A stretch of 64,000 nucleotides of DNA from NCBI RefSeq assembly GCF_020510425.1, contig NZ_JAHBAH010000001.1:1488001-1552000 (forward strand). The letters are read 5' to 3'. The notes beneath the pieces were generated by a model that was not told where the DNA came from, ran no database searches, and saw only the letters and a program-made list of their open reading frames with translations. The DNA is from Quatrionicoccus australiensis. Its GTDB lineage: Bacteria; Pseudomonadota; Gammaproteobacteria; Burkholderiales; Rhodocyclaceae. The position numbers and the translations under genes were made by a program. Below, piece by piece: positions 17,270-25,504 of this stretch (the stretch's first letter is position 1; each line of letters opens with the position of its first letter).

Positions 17270-17781
17270 TTAGCGCCCCCCCCGTTATCGGAGTTGCTAC
17301 CGAGGCTTTGCAACTGCTCCGTATTATTCAGAACATCATTTAGTAAATCTTCAAGCTTTTCATTGCCCGCCAGTTTGTTGCGAAGATCGGCCAGCTTAGA
17401 GCGCGCCTCCAACAACTTGCGTAATGGCTCAACCTGTTCCACAACTGCCTCTGGACGAAAATCTTCAAATTTCTTGAATGTCAGGTTTACCGCCAGTTCG
17501 CCGCCGTCGACGGTCAAGCGATTTTTCGCCCGGAAGGCAATACGCGGAGACAGGCCGTCGATCACATCATCAAAGTTATCCATATCGATATTGACGAACT
17601 TTCGATCTCGAACCTTGCCCTGGGGCACTTCGGACTGAGCGGCAAAATCGCCAAGGACGCCAACCACAAAAGGCAACTCCTTGAGTTCGATCGCATCGCC
17701 ACGCTCAACGTCATACGTTAACTGAACACGAGGCGGACGAATTTTTTGCAACTTCTTCTGAACACTTTCCTTCTTCGCCAC
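17266..17781 (-). CDS. tssB: T6SS sheath small subunit TssB (VipA)
   Basis: Protein of 171 aa with the family motifs RPPRVQLTYDVERGDAIELK and KELPFVVGVLGDFAAQ, then FVNIDMDNFDDVI. TssB pairs with TssC to build the sheath, and the ClpV recognition site lies in TssC of the pair. It follows the TPR lipoprotein gene by 76 bp and overlaps tssC by 4 bp. Confidence 0.97.
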   Translation of the reverse strand: MAKKESVQKKLQKIRPPRVQLTYDVERGDAIELKELPFVVGVLGDFAAQSEVPQGKVRDRKFVNIDMDNFDDVIDGLSPRIAFRAKNRLTVDGGELAVNLTFKKFEDFRPEAVVEQVEPLRKLLEARSKLADLRNKLAGNEKLEDLLNDVLNNTEQLQSLGSNSDNGGGAK

Positions 17782-17857
17782 AAAATTCTCCCAAATGAAT
17801 ATTCGAAACCATGATCAGATTTTCTGGCCCTACATTGCAGAAACCCAATCGATAACC

Positions 17858-18484
17858 TTACTTAAGGACGCTGAACGGATCGCTGCCACTTGCCCCCCCG
17901 CTGGCAGGGGTTGGGTTTGCAACCGGAGCAACCGCTTTTTGTCTGGGGTTTGCTAGCATGCGAGCTTTAGCCGCTGCATCCCGTTTCCTCTTGGCCTCAA
18001 GATCGGCGGAAGGGACCAGAACATCCTCTTGCAAGGTCTCCCGCAACGCCTTAGCAAGACTGACAGCATCGCTGCGCGCATTTCCTCTCAGTTCTGCATC
18101 AGCCCTAAGTTCAGTCAAGGAGCGTGTAGCCACGCGCAATCCGCTGACGGCTAGGATGCTCTTAGCTGTCCGGTCCGTGGAATCGCGCTGCAAAACCTCA
18201 TCCGAGGCAACAATCGCCTGACCATAATTTTCCGCATCAAAATAGGCCTTCGCCATGCGAAGCCAAGGCTCCTTTCTGGTCGGGTTCTTTTTGGCGACAT
18301 CGGCCAACACCCCGATGGCTTCTTCCTGATTGCCCTTTGCTAGCAAGGAATCCACCTTCAGGTCAGATTGCTCCATCAAGGTCGGAAAATCCAACTTGTT
18401 GTTTGAACCTGTCGTAGTACAGCCCGACAAAATGATGCACAGAAACACTAGAAAAACAGTGGTAAATCTGCCGAGACCCAACAT
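17858..18484 (-). CDS. T6SS-associated TPR lipoprotein
   Basis: Protein of 208 aa from the ATG at 18484, preceded by a good ribosome binding site (GAGGGAG). The frame continues upstream but adds no signal-like start. Residues 1-22 form a lipoprotein signal with lipobox LSGC. TPR-like helices follow at about 45-120 (EEAIGVLADVAKKNPTRKEP and the following YFDAENYGQAIVASDEVL), and the C-terminus is rich in Ala and Pro. It is the first gene of the leftward T6SS operon. Similar TPR lipoproteins in Burkholderia T6SS loci are called TagM; that equivalence is a guess from position and layout. Confidence 0.75.
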   Translation of the reverse strand: MLGLGRFTTVFLVFLCIILSGCTTTGSNNKLDFPTLMEQSDLKVDSLLAKGNQEEAIGVLADVAKKNPTRKEPWLRMAKAYFDAENYGQAIVASDEVLQRDSTDRTAKSILAVSGLRVATRSLTELRADAELRGNARSDAVSLAKALRETLQEDVLVPSADLEAKRKRDAAAKARMLANPRQKAVAPVANPTPASGGASGSDPFSVLK

Positions 18485-18657
18485 TGCGACTCCCTCGAAA
18501 CACTCAACATAATTGCAATTGCATACAATACAGATTGCATTAACAATGGCAAAATAGTAAATTACCAAATGCATAATTCAGCACTATAGCATATAGTACA
18601 AATGCATTTTGCACTATCGACAAAATCCCCAACCCGATTTGCTAAAATGACAACACC
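18485..18657 (+). promoter_or_regulatory. Divergent T6SS promoter region with small palindrome
   Basis: AT-rich spacer between the leftward operon (18484) and tssJ (about 18658). It contains the inverted repeat ACTATA-GCA-TATAGT at 18583-18597, a second GCACTAT at 18611-18617, and repeated GCAATTGCA/TTGCAT words at about 18515-18540. Both T6SS operons must start here. Candidate -10 boxes are numerous in such AT-rich DNA, so no single promoter is assigned. No typical sigma-54 GG-N10-GC element was found by eye. Confidence 0.5.
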
Positions 18658-19275
18658 ATTGAGGGCGCAGCCATCCGCACTACCACATCTGCAATTGCAT
18701 TACTCGCATTACTGGCACTTGGCGGCTGTGCTTCGGTAGGCGCTCAACTAGTCGGATCTGCCGTCAGCATTGCTCTGGAAGCAAGCGGCGTCCTCAAAAA
18801 AGACTCCGGCAACAAGAACAAACAATATGACATCCCCATCCGAATTTTCGCTGGGGAGCAGCTCAACACCACAAGCAACCGAAAATCGCTGTCCTTGGTA
18901 TTAAAAATCTATATTTTTCGTGCTTCTGAACGTCTTAAAACCTTGTCGTATTCGCAGATTTCTTCGCCAGAAAGCGAGAAAGAAGCCTTGGGAGAGGACT
19001 TGATTTCCGTCCGAGAAATCACTTTGATCCCTGAAAAATCGTATGAATTCATACTAAAAGTTCCAGAAGAAGGGACAACAATTGGTGTTGTCGGCGTATT
19101 TCGGGAACCATATGCCAATCGCTGGAAACTGGCATTTGATGCAAAACAATCCGTTGACCAAGGAATCACCATAGGCGCCCATAGCTGCTCTCTAACTGCC
19201 AGCAAGGGCGTATTGATAACAACCATCAGCTCCGAATCAGCGCAGTCGTTGAACGGGGTGCAGTGCAACAAATAG
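18658..19275 (+). CDS. tssJ: T6SS outer-membrane lipoprotein TssJ (start codon abnormal)
   Basis: The open frame from about 18658 encodes 205 aa. It has a lipoprotein signal (TSAIALLALLALGGC, acylated Cys near residue 24), then the TssJ-type beta-sandwich with KQYDIPIRIFAGEQLNTTSN, SLSLVLKIYIF and VVGVFREPYANRWKL. TssJ anchors TssM to the outer membrane. No ATG, GTG or TTG precedes the signal peptide in this frame: an in-frame TAA lies at 18643-18645 and the only candidate is ATT at 18658. An ATG at 18647 is out of frame. Either a rare ATT start, a one-base sequence error, or a mutation. Confidence 0.85.
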   Translation: MEGAAIRTTTSAIALLALLALGGCASVGAQLVGSAVSIALEASGVLKKDSGNKNKQYDIPIRIFAGEQLNTTSNRKSLSLVLKIYIFRASERLKTLSYSQISSPESEKEALGEDLISVREITLIPEKSYEFILKVPEEGTTIGVVGVFREPYANRWKLAFDAKQSVDQGITIGAHSCSLTASKGVLITTISSESAQSLNGVQCNK

Positions 19276-19290
19276 CTACCTTACACACAT

Positions 19291-20634
19291 ATGCGATATG
19301 CAAAGACACTTTGGGGAGAAGGACTTTTTCTCCGTCCGCAACATTTCCAGCAGCAGGATGCATACAGTGAAGCACTGAACCAACGCACACTCTTGACGGC
19401 TCAGCCTTTCGCCTGGGGGGTTCGTGATCTTGAATTGGACGTAGATTCGTTAAAGAATGGCGTTCTTCATTTCAATCGCATCGACGTTGTATTTCCGAAC
19501 GGGGACTTCCTGATTGCCCCCGACGTTGACCAGTTGCCCCCGCCTGTCGCACTGGACTTGGCTGTGGAAAATGATGGGACCGTTGATTTCTTCTTGGCGC
19601 TTCACCATATCAACATTCATGGTGGCAATTGCACTGAAACCGCAACGAATACGGGCCAGGCCCGCTATCTGATAGTAGGCAAGGAGTCCTACGACCTCTT
19701 TACTGATGCAGCAGAAGCTGAGATTGCAACGCTGCGCAAAATCTCCCATCTGAAATCAGCCAACGAATCGCGCGATCAATTCCAGACGATACCTATCGTC
19801 AGAATTCGTCGGACGCCAAGCAATGGTTTTGAAAGCGACCCGAATTTTCTCCCTCCCTCAATCAGCTTACGCAGTGCCCCACCCCTGTACATGATGTTGC
19901 GCCGCCAAATTGACGCCCTTCTGGCCAAGGTGGATGCCCTGTACGGATTCCATCGGGAACCCTCAAAAAACATCATCGAGTTTCGTTCGGGTGACATTGC
20001 TTCTTTCTGGCTATTGCACACGGCCAGCAGCGCCTGCGCAAGCTTGACGCATCTGTTTCGTACTCCCGAAAGCCCCCCCGAACGCCTATTCCAGGAATTG
20101 TTGCGATTGGCCGGCGGCCTGATGACCTTCTCAAAGAGCCACTCTCTGAATGATCTTCCCGCCTATGACCATTTACACCCCGCCCCTGGCTTTGCGCGTA
20201 TCGACACGATACTGAGGGAACTCCTTGACACGGTCATTTCAACGAAATATTTCGCTATCGCTCTGACTCAGGCAAAGCGATCCTTCTACTCAGGGCATTT
20301 TGATTCCGAAAAAATCACCGACGATACCGCATTTTACCTGTCCATTTCGGCCTCACACCCTCAATCGGAAATTATCGAATCTGTCCCGCTGCGCATAAAG
20401 GTTGGCGCACCGGACGATGTCGAAAAACTCGTTCTATCAGCCATGTCAGGGGTTCGTCTAAGCCATGCCGCGCAAATGCCTGCTGCAATCCCTGTCCGCC
20501 CCGGAGCTTGTTATTTCTCCCTTGATGCGCATGGCGCACTTTACGAACGCATGCAAAAAGCGCAATCGGTCATGATTTACATACCGGAAAGCTACCAAGA
20601 CCTGAACATTGAAATGATCGCCGTGACCTCATGA
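19291..20634 (+). CDS. tssK: T6SS baseplate-membrane linker TssK
   Basis: Protein of 447 aa with the TssK opening (VLWGEGLFLRPQHFQQQD-like: TLWGEGLFLRPQHFQQQD) and conserved LPAYDHLHPAPGFARIDTI near 290. TssK trimers connect the wedge complex to TssM/TssL and act as a receptor-binding-protein-like adaptor. It lies 15 bp after tssJ and its stop overlaps the tssL ATG (ATGA). Confidence 0.96.
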   Translation: MRYAKTLWGEGLFLRPQHFQQQDAYSEALNQRTLLTAQPFAWGVRDLELDVDSLKNGVLHFNRIDVVFPNGDFLIAPDVDQLPPPVALDLAVENDGTVDFFLALHHINIHGGNCTETATNTGQARYLIVGKESYDLFTDAAEAEIATLRKISHLKSANESRDQFQTIPIVRIRRTPSNGFESDPNFLPPSISLRSAPPLYMMLRRQIDALLAKVDALYGFHREPSKNIIEFRSGDIASFWLLHTASSACASLTHLFRTPESPPERLFQELLRLAGGLMTFSKSHSLNDLPAYDHLHPAPGFARIDTILRELLDTVISTKYFAIALTQAKRSFYSGHFDSEKITDDTAFYLSISASHPQSEIIESVPLRIKVGAPDDVEKLVLSAMSGVRLSHAAQMPAAIPVRPGACYFSLDAHGALYERMQKAQSVMIYIPESYQDLNIEMIAVTS

Positions 20635-21407
20635 CTTCCATTGCCCCCAGCCTGTTCGCGAATGCGCCCTCTCCTGCCCGTGGAGACTATCAACTCCCCG
20701 GCCCCTCCAACAGCCTCGTCGATTTGTTGTATGACGGCTTTTATTTGCTGATCCTGCTGCACAATCGAAGTAGGCCAAGCGATGCAGCCGAATTTTCCTC
20801 CCGCATCCAGAACTTTCTCGACAATTTCGAGAAAGTGGCCAAGAAGGGTAATTTCAACAGCGAAGACATCTTCGACGCAAAATATGCCCTTTGCGCATCA
20901 ATAGACGAAACCATCCTGTCATCGAACATGAACATTCGGGATACCTGGGAACGTCGACCGCTGCAACTCGTTTTGTTCGGCGATCAGTTGGCAGGGGAGC
21001 ATTTCTTCAGCAAGCTAGAAGTGGCCCGAAATGGTGGAGCCAATCGTATTAATTCGCTCGAAGTATTCCACATGTGCCTGCTGGCCGGATTCAAGGGAAA
21101 GTTTCTACTGGAAGGACCAGAGAAACTCAAGTACCTGACCTCCCAACTGGGCGAACAAATCGCTCATATCAAAGGAAAACCGACACCCTTTGCCGCGCAC
21201 TGGGAAGCACCGGATTCCATTTCGAATGCACTCAAGCGAGAAATACCAATGTGGGTAATCGGCTCCGTACTAGCGCTGTTCGGGCTGATCGCCTACGTTG
21301 GCCTGAACTGGCATGCACAGCGCAAAATCGAGCAGGCACTCTCTCCTTATCACGCTATCGTTCAGTTGGCACCACGAGCTCCAACGCTGAGCATAACTCT
21401 CCCCTAA
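20631..21407 (+). CDS. tssL: T6SS membrane protein TssL (DotU/IcmH type)
   Basis: Protein of 258 aa: a cytoplasmic DotU domain (ALCASIDETILSSN near 85, TWERRPLQLVLFGDQLAGE near 105, FHMCLLAGFKGKF near 145) followed by one membrane segment at about 207-230 (MWVIGSVLALFGLIAYVGL) and a short periplasmic tail. No OmpA peptidoglycan-binding domain is fused; the separate OmpA protein at 31693 may supply it. With TssJ and TssM it forms the envelope complex. tssM, its usual partner, is 5.5 kb downstream beyond a scar of broken genes. Confidence 0.95.
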   Translation: MTSIAPSLFANAPSPARGDYQLPGPSNSLVDLLYDGFYLLILLHNRSRPSDAAEFSSRIQNFLDNFEKVAKKGNFNSEDIFDAKYALCASIDETILSSNMNIRDTWERRPLQLVLFGDQLAGEHFFSKLEVARNGGANRINSLEVFHMCLLAGFKGKFLLEGPEKLKYLTSQLGEQIAHIKGKPTPFAAHWEAPDSISNALKREIPMWVIGSVLALFGLIAYVGLNWHAQRKIEQALSPYHAIVQLAPRAPTLSITLP

Positions 21408-21440
21408 TTTTCGTCGACTTTTCGACACAACCGCCCCTAA

Positions 21441-21866
21441 ACGAACTCTCACCTTGAGACCTTTCTCTCCCAGCAAAACCGTCTTCTGACGCTAAAGACC
21501 GCACTGCCCGAGCAGGCGTTGATTGTGGAACGACTCTCCGGACGGGAAGCCATCTCCGAGCCCTTCCGCTTCGAAATCGACTGCATCTCCACCGATGCCT
21601 TCTTCGACCTCAAATCGCTGTTTGGCGCAGAAATCACCCTGCGCCTCCTGCTGGCCGATGGCAGCAGGCGCGCCTGGCACGGCTACGTCACTGAGACCAT
21701 GCAACTCGGCGCCGATGGCGGTCTCGCCCGTTATCGTCTGATCATGGAACCCTTCCTCGCTTTCCTGGCACAGCGTCGGGATTGCTATCTGTTTCAGGAT
21801 AAAACCGTGATCGACATCATCGGCCAGATCTTCGCCGACTATCCGGAGGCGAATTGGACCAGCTAG
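21441..21866 (+). pseudogene. vgrG 5' fragment A
   Basis: An open frame without ATG encodes about 140 aa matching the start of VgrG: RLLTLKTALPEQALIVERL, FEIDCISTDAFFDLKSL, GADGGLARYRLIMEPFLAFL, RRDCYLFQDKTVIDIIGQIF. It stops (TAG) after ANWTS, in the middle of the gp27-like domain. Only the first seventh of a vgrG is present, so no spike can be made. It lies 34 bp after tssL. Confidence 0.88.
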
Positions 21867-21953
21867 GTCACGCAGAAGCATGAACCGAAGATCCGTTAAG
21901 GAACAAACTCTATGTCACTCAGTTTCTGTTATTCCCGCGCAGAATCTTGCTGG

Positions 21954-22833
21954 ATGAAGCACCTGCAATTGCTATTCGCCGTGTTGTTCTGCACCGCATC
22001 ATCTGTCGCGTATTCAGCGAACGAGACACCGGGGTCACATACATGGATCGAACGCCAGTGGGAATTCCGTTATGTGATCAAGATTGAAAGCCCTTACGAC
22101 TACAAAAGATGGCGCAAATTCGGCCAGAACGAATTCGATAAAGGCGACGTTAATGTAACTCAAGACCAGGAACCGATCTTTCCGCTTACTACCTCCATCC
22201 TCACCGATGCGGAAGAAGGCGCTCTCCAAGACAATCATGCCATCGGCACGGTACTCGTCACCTTCAACCAAAAGCGGAAGTTACCTCGCATTATTCCTGG
22301 CCTCACAAACTGAGCGGCCATCTCAACCGCATTCGCAATCTGGTGCTGGCGCCCGGCAACCATCCGCAGGATATGCAGTTTTTGCTGGGCGAGTGGTATA
22401 CCGGCAGCAGCGATTCCGAGATTGCCTACATTCCGGCAATCTGCAGCATGATCCAAGGGGATGACGAACGCCACAAAAAAAGTTCTCCGCAAAAAGCCAC
22501 TCAACAAACGGCAACTTCGGCTGCCGCGAATGGGGCTATTACCTGCAAAGCGACAAGCACCCCTACATTAACGTGACTTCCTACGGCAAGGACAAATACG
22601 GTCCATTCTCCTACATCCGCCCGGTCATCGGTTGGGGCCGCTTCGACGTGTCTCCCAAACCTGCCATCGGCAAACACGGCAAGGTCTGGGTCTGCCTCCA
22701 CGAATACCCCAACGGCGAAGCACCGGGCATCATGGCCTAGGCCACGGCAAATGGCTGGCTGGTTCCAAAGCCACCCAAGAAACAACCAATGTTTCCGGAT
22801 CGCGACTTCAAGCGCGGTGAGTTCATCGATTAA
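21954..22833 (+). pseudogene. Broken secreted-protein gene of unknown family
   Basis: Three consecutive frames read as one former protein of about 290 aa. It begins at MKHLQLLFAVLFCTASSVAYS (signal peptide), runs to VLVTFNQ near 22270, shifts frame to EVTSHYSWPHKLSGHLNRIR, then shifts again near 22480 to NGNFGCREWGYYLQSDKH. A TAG at 22738 interrupts this frame, which then continues with NGWLVPKPPKKQPMF to a TAA at 22831. So at least two frameshifts and one nonsense codon. Lying between two vgrG fragments and carrying a signal peptide, it was probably an exported cargo-associated or immunity protein. No family is recognised. Confidence 0.65.
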
Positions 22834-22853
22834 TTTCTGATGCTATCTTCTTA

Positions 22854-22892
22854 CGGTCAACTGCAAATTTCGCCGAAATTTGCAGTTGACCG
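22854..22892. repeat. 39-bp perfect palindrome at a vgrG fragment border
   Basis: Arms CGGTCAACTGCAAATTTC and its exact complement, 18 bp each, flank a 3-bp GCC centre. No T-run follows, so it is not a usual terminator. Its right arm ends in TTGACCG, the sequence found at the left border of three other vgrG fragments (41192, 43981, 45691). Confidence 0.9.
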
Positions 22893-23445
22893 CAGCATTT
22901 CACTTTTTCCCCTGTTCAGCCAGCACGCCCGCCTGCTCGAACTCAAGACTGCATTGCACGATGCTGCGCTAATCGTCGAACGCTTCAACGGCCGCGAAGC
23001 CATCTCCGAGCCCTTTCGCTTTGAAATCGATTGTGTCTCGACCAATGCTATTTTCGATCTTGGATCGCTGCTTGGCGAAGAAGTGACCCTGCGCCTCCAG
23101 CTACTCGCCCCAAAAAAACCCAACCCGAACTAGGCCGATCCGATTCGGGAGGCGGAGTTGGAAAAAGAGATTCAAACAGCCACTGAAGCGCGAGACAAGG
23201 CCAACCAGGAAAGCTACCAGCCCATCTGCCTCGCTTACGCCTACAGCGTCAGTTCGCCATCGTGGAAAAACGACGGGGGCGTCAATGCCCCCGTGTCGTT
23301 AAAGCCCTGCCAAAACGCTATGTCATCAAATATCCGAAAGATCCTTAACCGAACGGCATTACCGCGCTGCTGGACTTTTTTATGTGGATATCGAGGCGAG
23401 ATTGAAACCAAAAGTGACGTTAAGCCGACAGAAGTGGCAGCTTGA
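22893..23445 (+). pseudogene. vgrG 5' fragment B joined to unknown tail
   Basis: Directly after the palindrome the frame gives SISLFPLFSQHARLLELKTA, LIVERFNGREAISEPFRFEI, DCVSTNAIFDLGSLLGEEVT, the N-terminal 80 residues of a VgrG. It then leaves the VgrG pattern at LLAPKKPNPN and hits TAG at 23131. The same frame goes on with ADPIREAELEKEIQTATEA and LAYAYSVSSPSWKNDGG to TGA at 23443. A neighbouring frame has KRYVIKYPKDP near 23315. The tail looks like debris of a former cargo gene; no family is recognised. Confidence 0.75.
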
Positions 23446-23503
23446 TTTAAACAGCACTCGCGAGTAAGCGGGCTGAGACCCCATCGGGCCGAGCAATAAT
23501 TAC

Positions 23504-24313
23504 CTACTTTACCAAGGCCGTAATTATGTCAACGTCACGCTCGGTAGCCTGTTTCTCGCTCGACAAAGAATGGTTTCCTACTGTCACAGAGGTCTTGCTT
23601 TTCGTAGATTTCAGTGTGATCTGCTTGGAATCTCGCGAATCTGAAGCGCTTTTCTTTTCATGATGCCCATCGCTGGCAACTGGCAATATGCCCGAAACAG
23701 GGGGAGCTAGCTGATCACTTTTTTCAGTACGATTTGATTTTTTGTCAGCGGGAATCGAGGCCAAGTTGTCTTTAGCCAAGCTCTCCTGAACTGGCGAACT
23801 TGGCGCCCCCCCCAGAATAACGGCAGGTGTAGGCAAAACGACTGATGCAGCAGAAAAGACAGGATTGACGGGATTACTTGCTCCATCCCTTTTCTCCTGC
23901 AACTGTGCGCCACCGCCCTCAGAACGAATGCCCATGACCTCATTTTTTGCCTCAATTCCACCAATAAGTGAATCTGAGCTTTTTTGGACAGAAATTAGCA
24001 ACCAGGCCAGGCCTCCACCCAAAAGCAAAAAAGCGCCCCCCCAGAGGAAACTCCGGCCTCTATTGGATCTAAAGCCATCAGAAAATCTCGCGGAACTGGG
24101 ATCAAGGTCACTAAGAACACTCATATGGTCACCATCAGAATTTTTCGCCGCCTGCCGAGACGTAGAGGGTTCAGAAAAAATGCAGTAAGAATTTAATTTC
24201 ATTATAATTGGACGTTCAATATCTAATTTGGGTATTGCCTGCCAGAAAAAAACAAATTCACAACTTTCATCATGCGCCTTAGTAACCCCACCAACAAGCA
24301 ACCCGTTTGTCAT
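23504..24313 (-). CDS. Hypothetical single-pass membrane protein
   Basis: Not recognised. From the ATG at 24313 the product is 269 aa; other possible starts are the ATGs at 24202 and 24124, the last giving MSVLSDLDPSSARFSDGF. One membrane segment (FLWGGAFLLLGGGLAWLLI, residues about 88-108 of the long form) is followed by a low-complexity Ser/Lys/Pro-rich region. The layout, a short cytoplasmic part, one membrane pass and a long extended periplasmic part, would fit an envelope-spanning accessory protein. It is divergent from the M15 peptidase gene and opposite in strand to the T6SS genes around it. Confidence 0.5.
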   Translation of the reverse strand: MTNGLLVGGVTKAHDESCEFVFFWQAIPKLDIERPIIMKLNSYCIFSEPSTSRQAAKNSDGDHMSVLSDLDPSSARFSDGFRSNRGRSFLWGGAFLLLGGGLAWLLISVQKSSDSLIGGIEAKNEVMGIRSEGGGAQLQEKRDGASNPVNPVFSAASVVLPTPAVILGGAPSSPVQESLAKDNLASIPADKKSNRTEKSDQLAPPVSGILPVASDGHHEKKSASDSRDSKQITLKSTKSKTSVTVGNHSLSSEKQATERDVDIITALVK

Positions 24314-24330
24314 TTCCAAAAGGGGCTCGC

Positions 24331-25197
24331 ATGGTAGAATTTACTCTAATTTCATACTTCTTGCTAATAGCAATTTGCTTGTTAATCGTGGTTTTCCCTG
24401 ACTACCGCACGCGCCTTTTGGCTGCAATCGGTGTCGTCATCAGCAACGGATACGCCCCTCTATCAAGGCATATTCAGAAACAGGCAGCAAGCACACACGG
24501 GTACGCCAATAGCATAATAAATGCAAGCAAGGGCAGCTTAAGATTCCTAAAAAATCAGCCATTATTAAGCGGCATAGCATTGTTAATGATTACTGCACCA
24601 GCTTTATTTGCACTAGTCATTCGTGGCCCTACTTTGTTTGACTTTAATGACGATAGTCACATCCCTGACCGACGCATTGCGATTTTGCTAGAAGGCGAGC
24701 AATTAGCCCCTCCGCCATCGCTCCCCCCCGACGTATTTACCACCCGGGAAGTTGAGCTGATTGTTCCGGAAGCTGCGTTTGCCAGCCGGAACTGGAAACA
24801 ATTGGATCCAATATTCACCCAGCGGCTGCTGGTTGCCTTCAAGTTGATGCGAGAGCGTTATGGGTATGAAATGGCGCTAATTGAAGGATACCGAAGCCCC
24901 GAACGCCAAGCCAAGCTCGCAGCCCTGGGAAGCCAGGTAACACAGGCCGGTCCCTATATGAGTTATCACCAGTTTGGTCTGGCAGCGGATTGCGCATTTT
25001 TCCGCGATGGAAAAATTGTTATTTCAGAACAAGACCCATGGGCAATGCGCGGCTACGAGCTATTTGGCGAGATTGCCGAGCAAGTCGAATTAACTTGGGG
25101 GGGGCGCTGGAAGATGCGCGACCTGGGCCATGTGGAGCTCCATCGCAAGGGTATCTTGGGGCACCCGCCGCCGTCAGCCATCAACGAAAGCCATTGA
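24331..25197 (+). CDS. Membrane-anchored M15 peptidase (T6SS-associated)
   Basis: Protein of 288 aa from the ATG at 24331, with AGGGG 6 bp upstream. Two membrane segments (about 5-22 and 80-103) precede a periplasmic VanY/M15-type domain at about 150-280: ALIEGYRSPERQAKLAALG, zinc ligands in SYHQFGLAADC (His and Asp) and in LGHVELH (His). Such enzymes cut peptidoglycan stem peptides. In Acinetobacter the T6SS-linked endopeptidase TagX makes room in the wall for apparatus assembly, and a similar role is inferred because the gene heads the PAAR-tssM run. It is anchored, so unlikely to be a secreted toxin. Confidence 0.8.
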   Translation: MVEFTLISYFLLIAICLLIVVFPDYRTRLLAAIGVVISNGYAPLSRHIQKQAASTHGYANSIINASKGSLRFLKNQPLLSGIALLMITAPALFALVIRGPTLFDFNDDSHIPDRRIAILLEGEQLAPPPSLPPDVFTTREVELIVPEAAFASRNWKQLDPIFTQRLLVAFKLMRERYGYEMALIEGYRSPERQAKLAALGSQVTQAGPYMSYHQFGLAADCAFFRDGKIVISEQDPWAMRGYELFGEIAEQVELTWGGRWKMRDLGHVELHRKGILGHPPPSAINESH

Positions 25198-25216
25198 GAC
25201 AATCCGGAGCCATTAA

Positions 25217-25483
25217 ATGTCAAGACCATTTATTCTTTTAGGCGACAAGACTAACCACGGGGGCGTTGTCATAACAGCCTCTGAAACCAGCGACTGCAAT
25301 GGAAAAGGCATTGCCCGTGTTGGCGACAAAGTCAAATGTCCGAAAAATGGCCACGGCAACGTCACCACCATTGTGACAGGAGACCCCACCGCCATTATTG
25401 ATGGGCGGGCAGCAGCGCGCCATGGTGACCAAACCTCCTGTGGAGCCACCTTGATCGCAAGCCAATCGCTAACCACTGACTAA
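25217..25483 (+). CDS. PAAR-domain spike tip protein
   Basis: Protein of 88 aa that is almost only a PAAR domain: LLGDKTNHGGVVITAS, GKGIARVGDKVKCPKNGHG, IVTGDPTAIIDGRAAARHGD and TSCGATLI. PAAR proteins sharpen the VgrG spike and may carry effectors; this one has no extension. The Cys and His residues that bind zinc in the family are present. It sits 19 bp after the M15 peptidase gene. Confidence 0.93.
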   Translation: MSRPFILLGDKTNHGGVVITASETSDCNGKGIARVGDKVKCPKNGHGNVTTIVTGDPTAIIDGRAAARHGDQTSCGATLIASQSLTTD

Positions 25484-25504
25484 CCAAGACCAACCGCGTC
25501 AACT

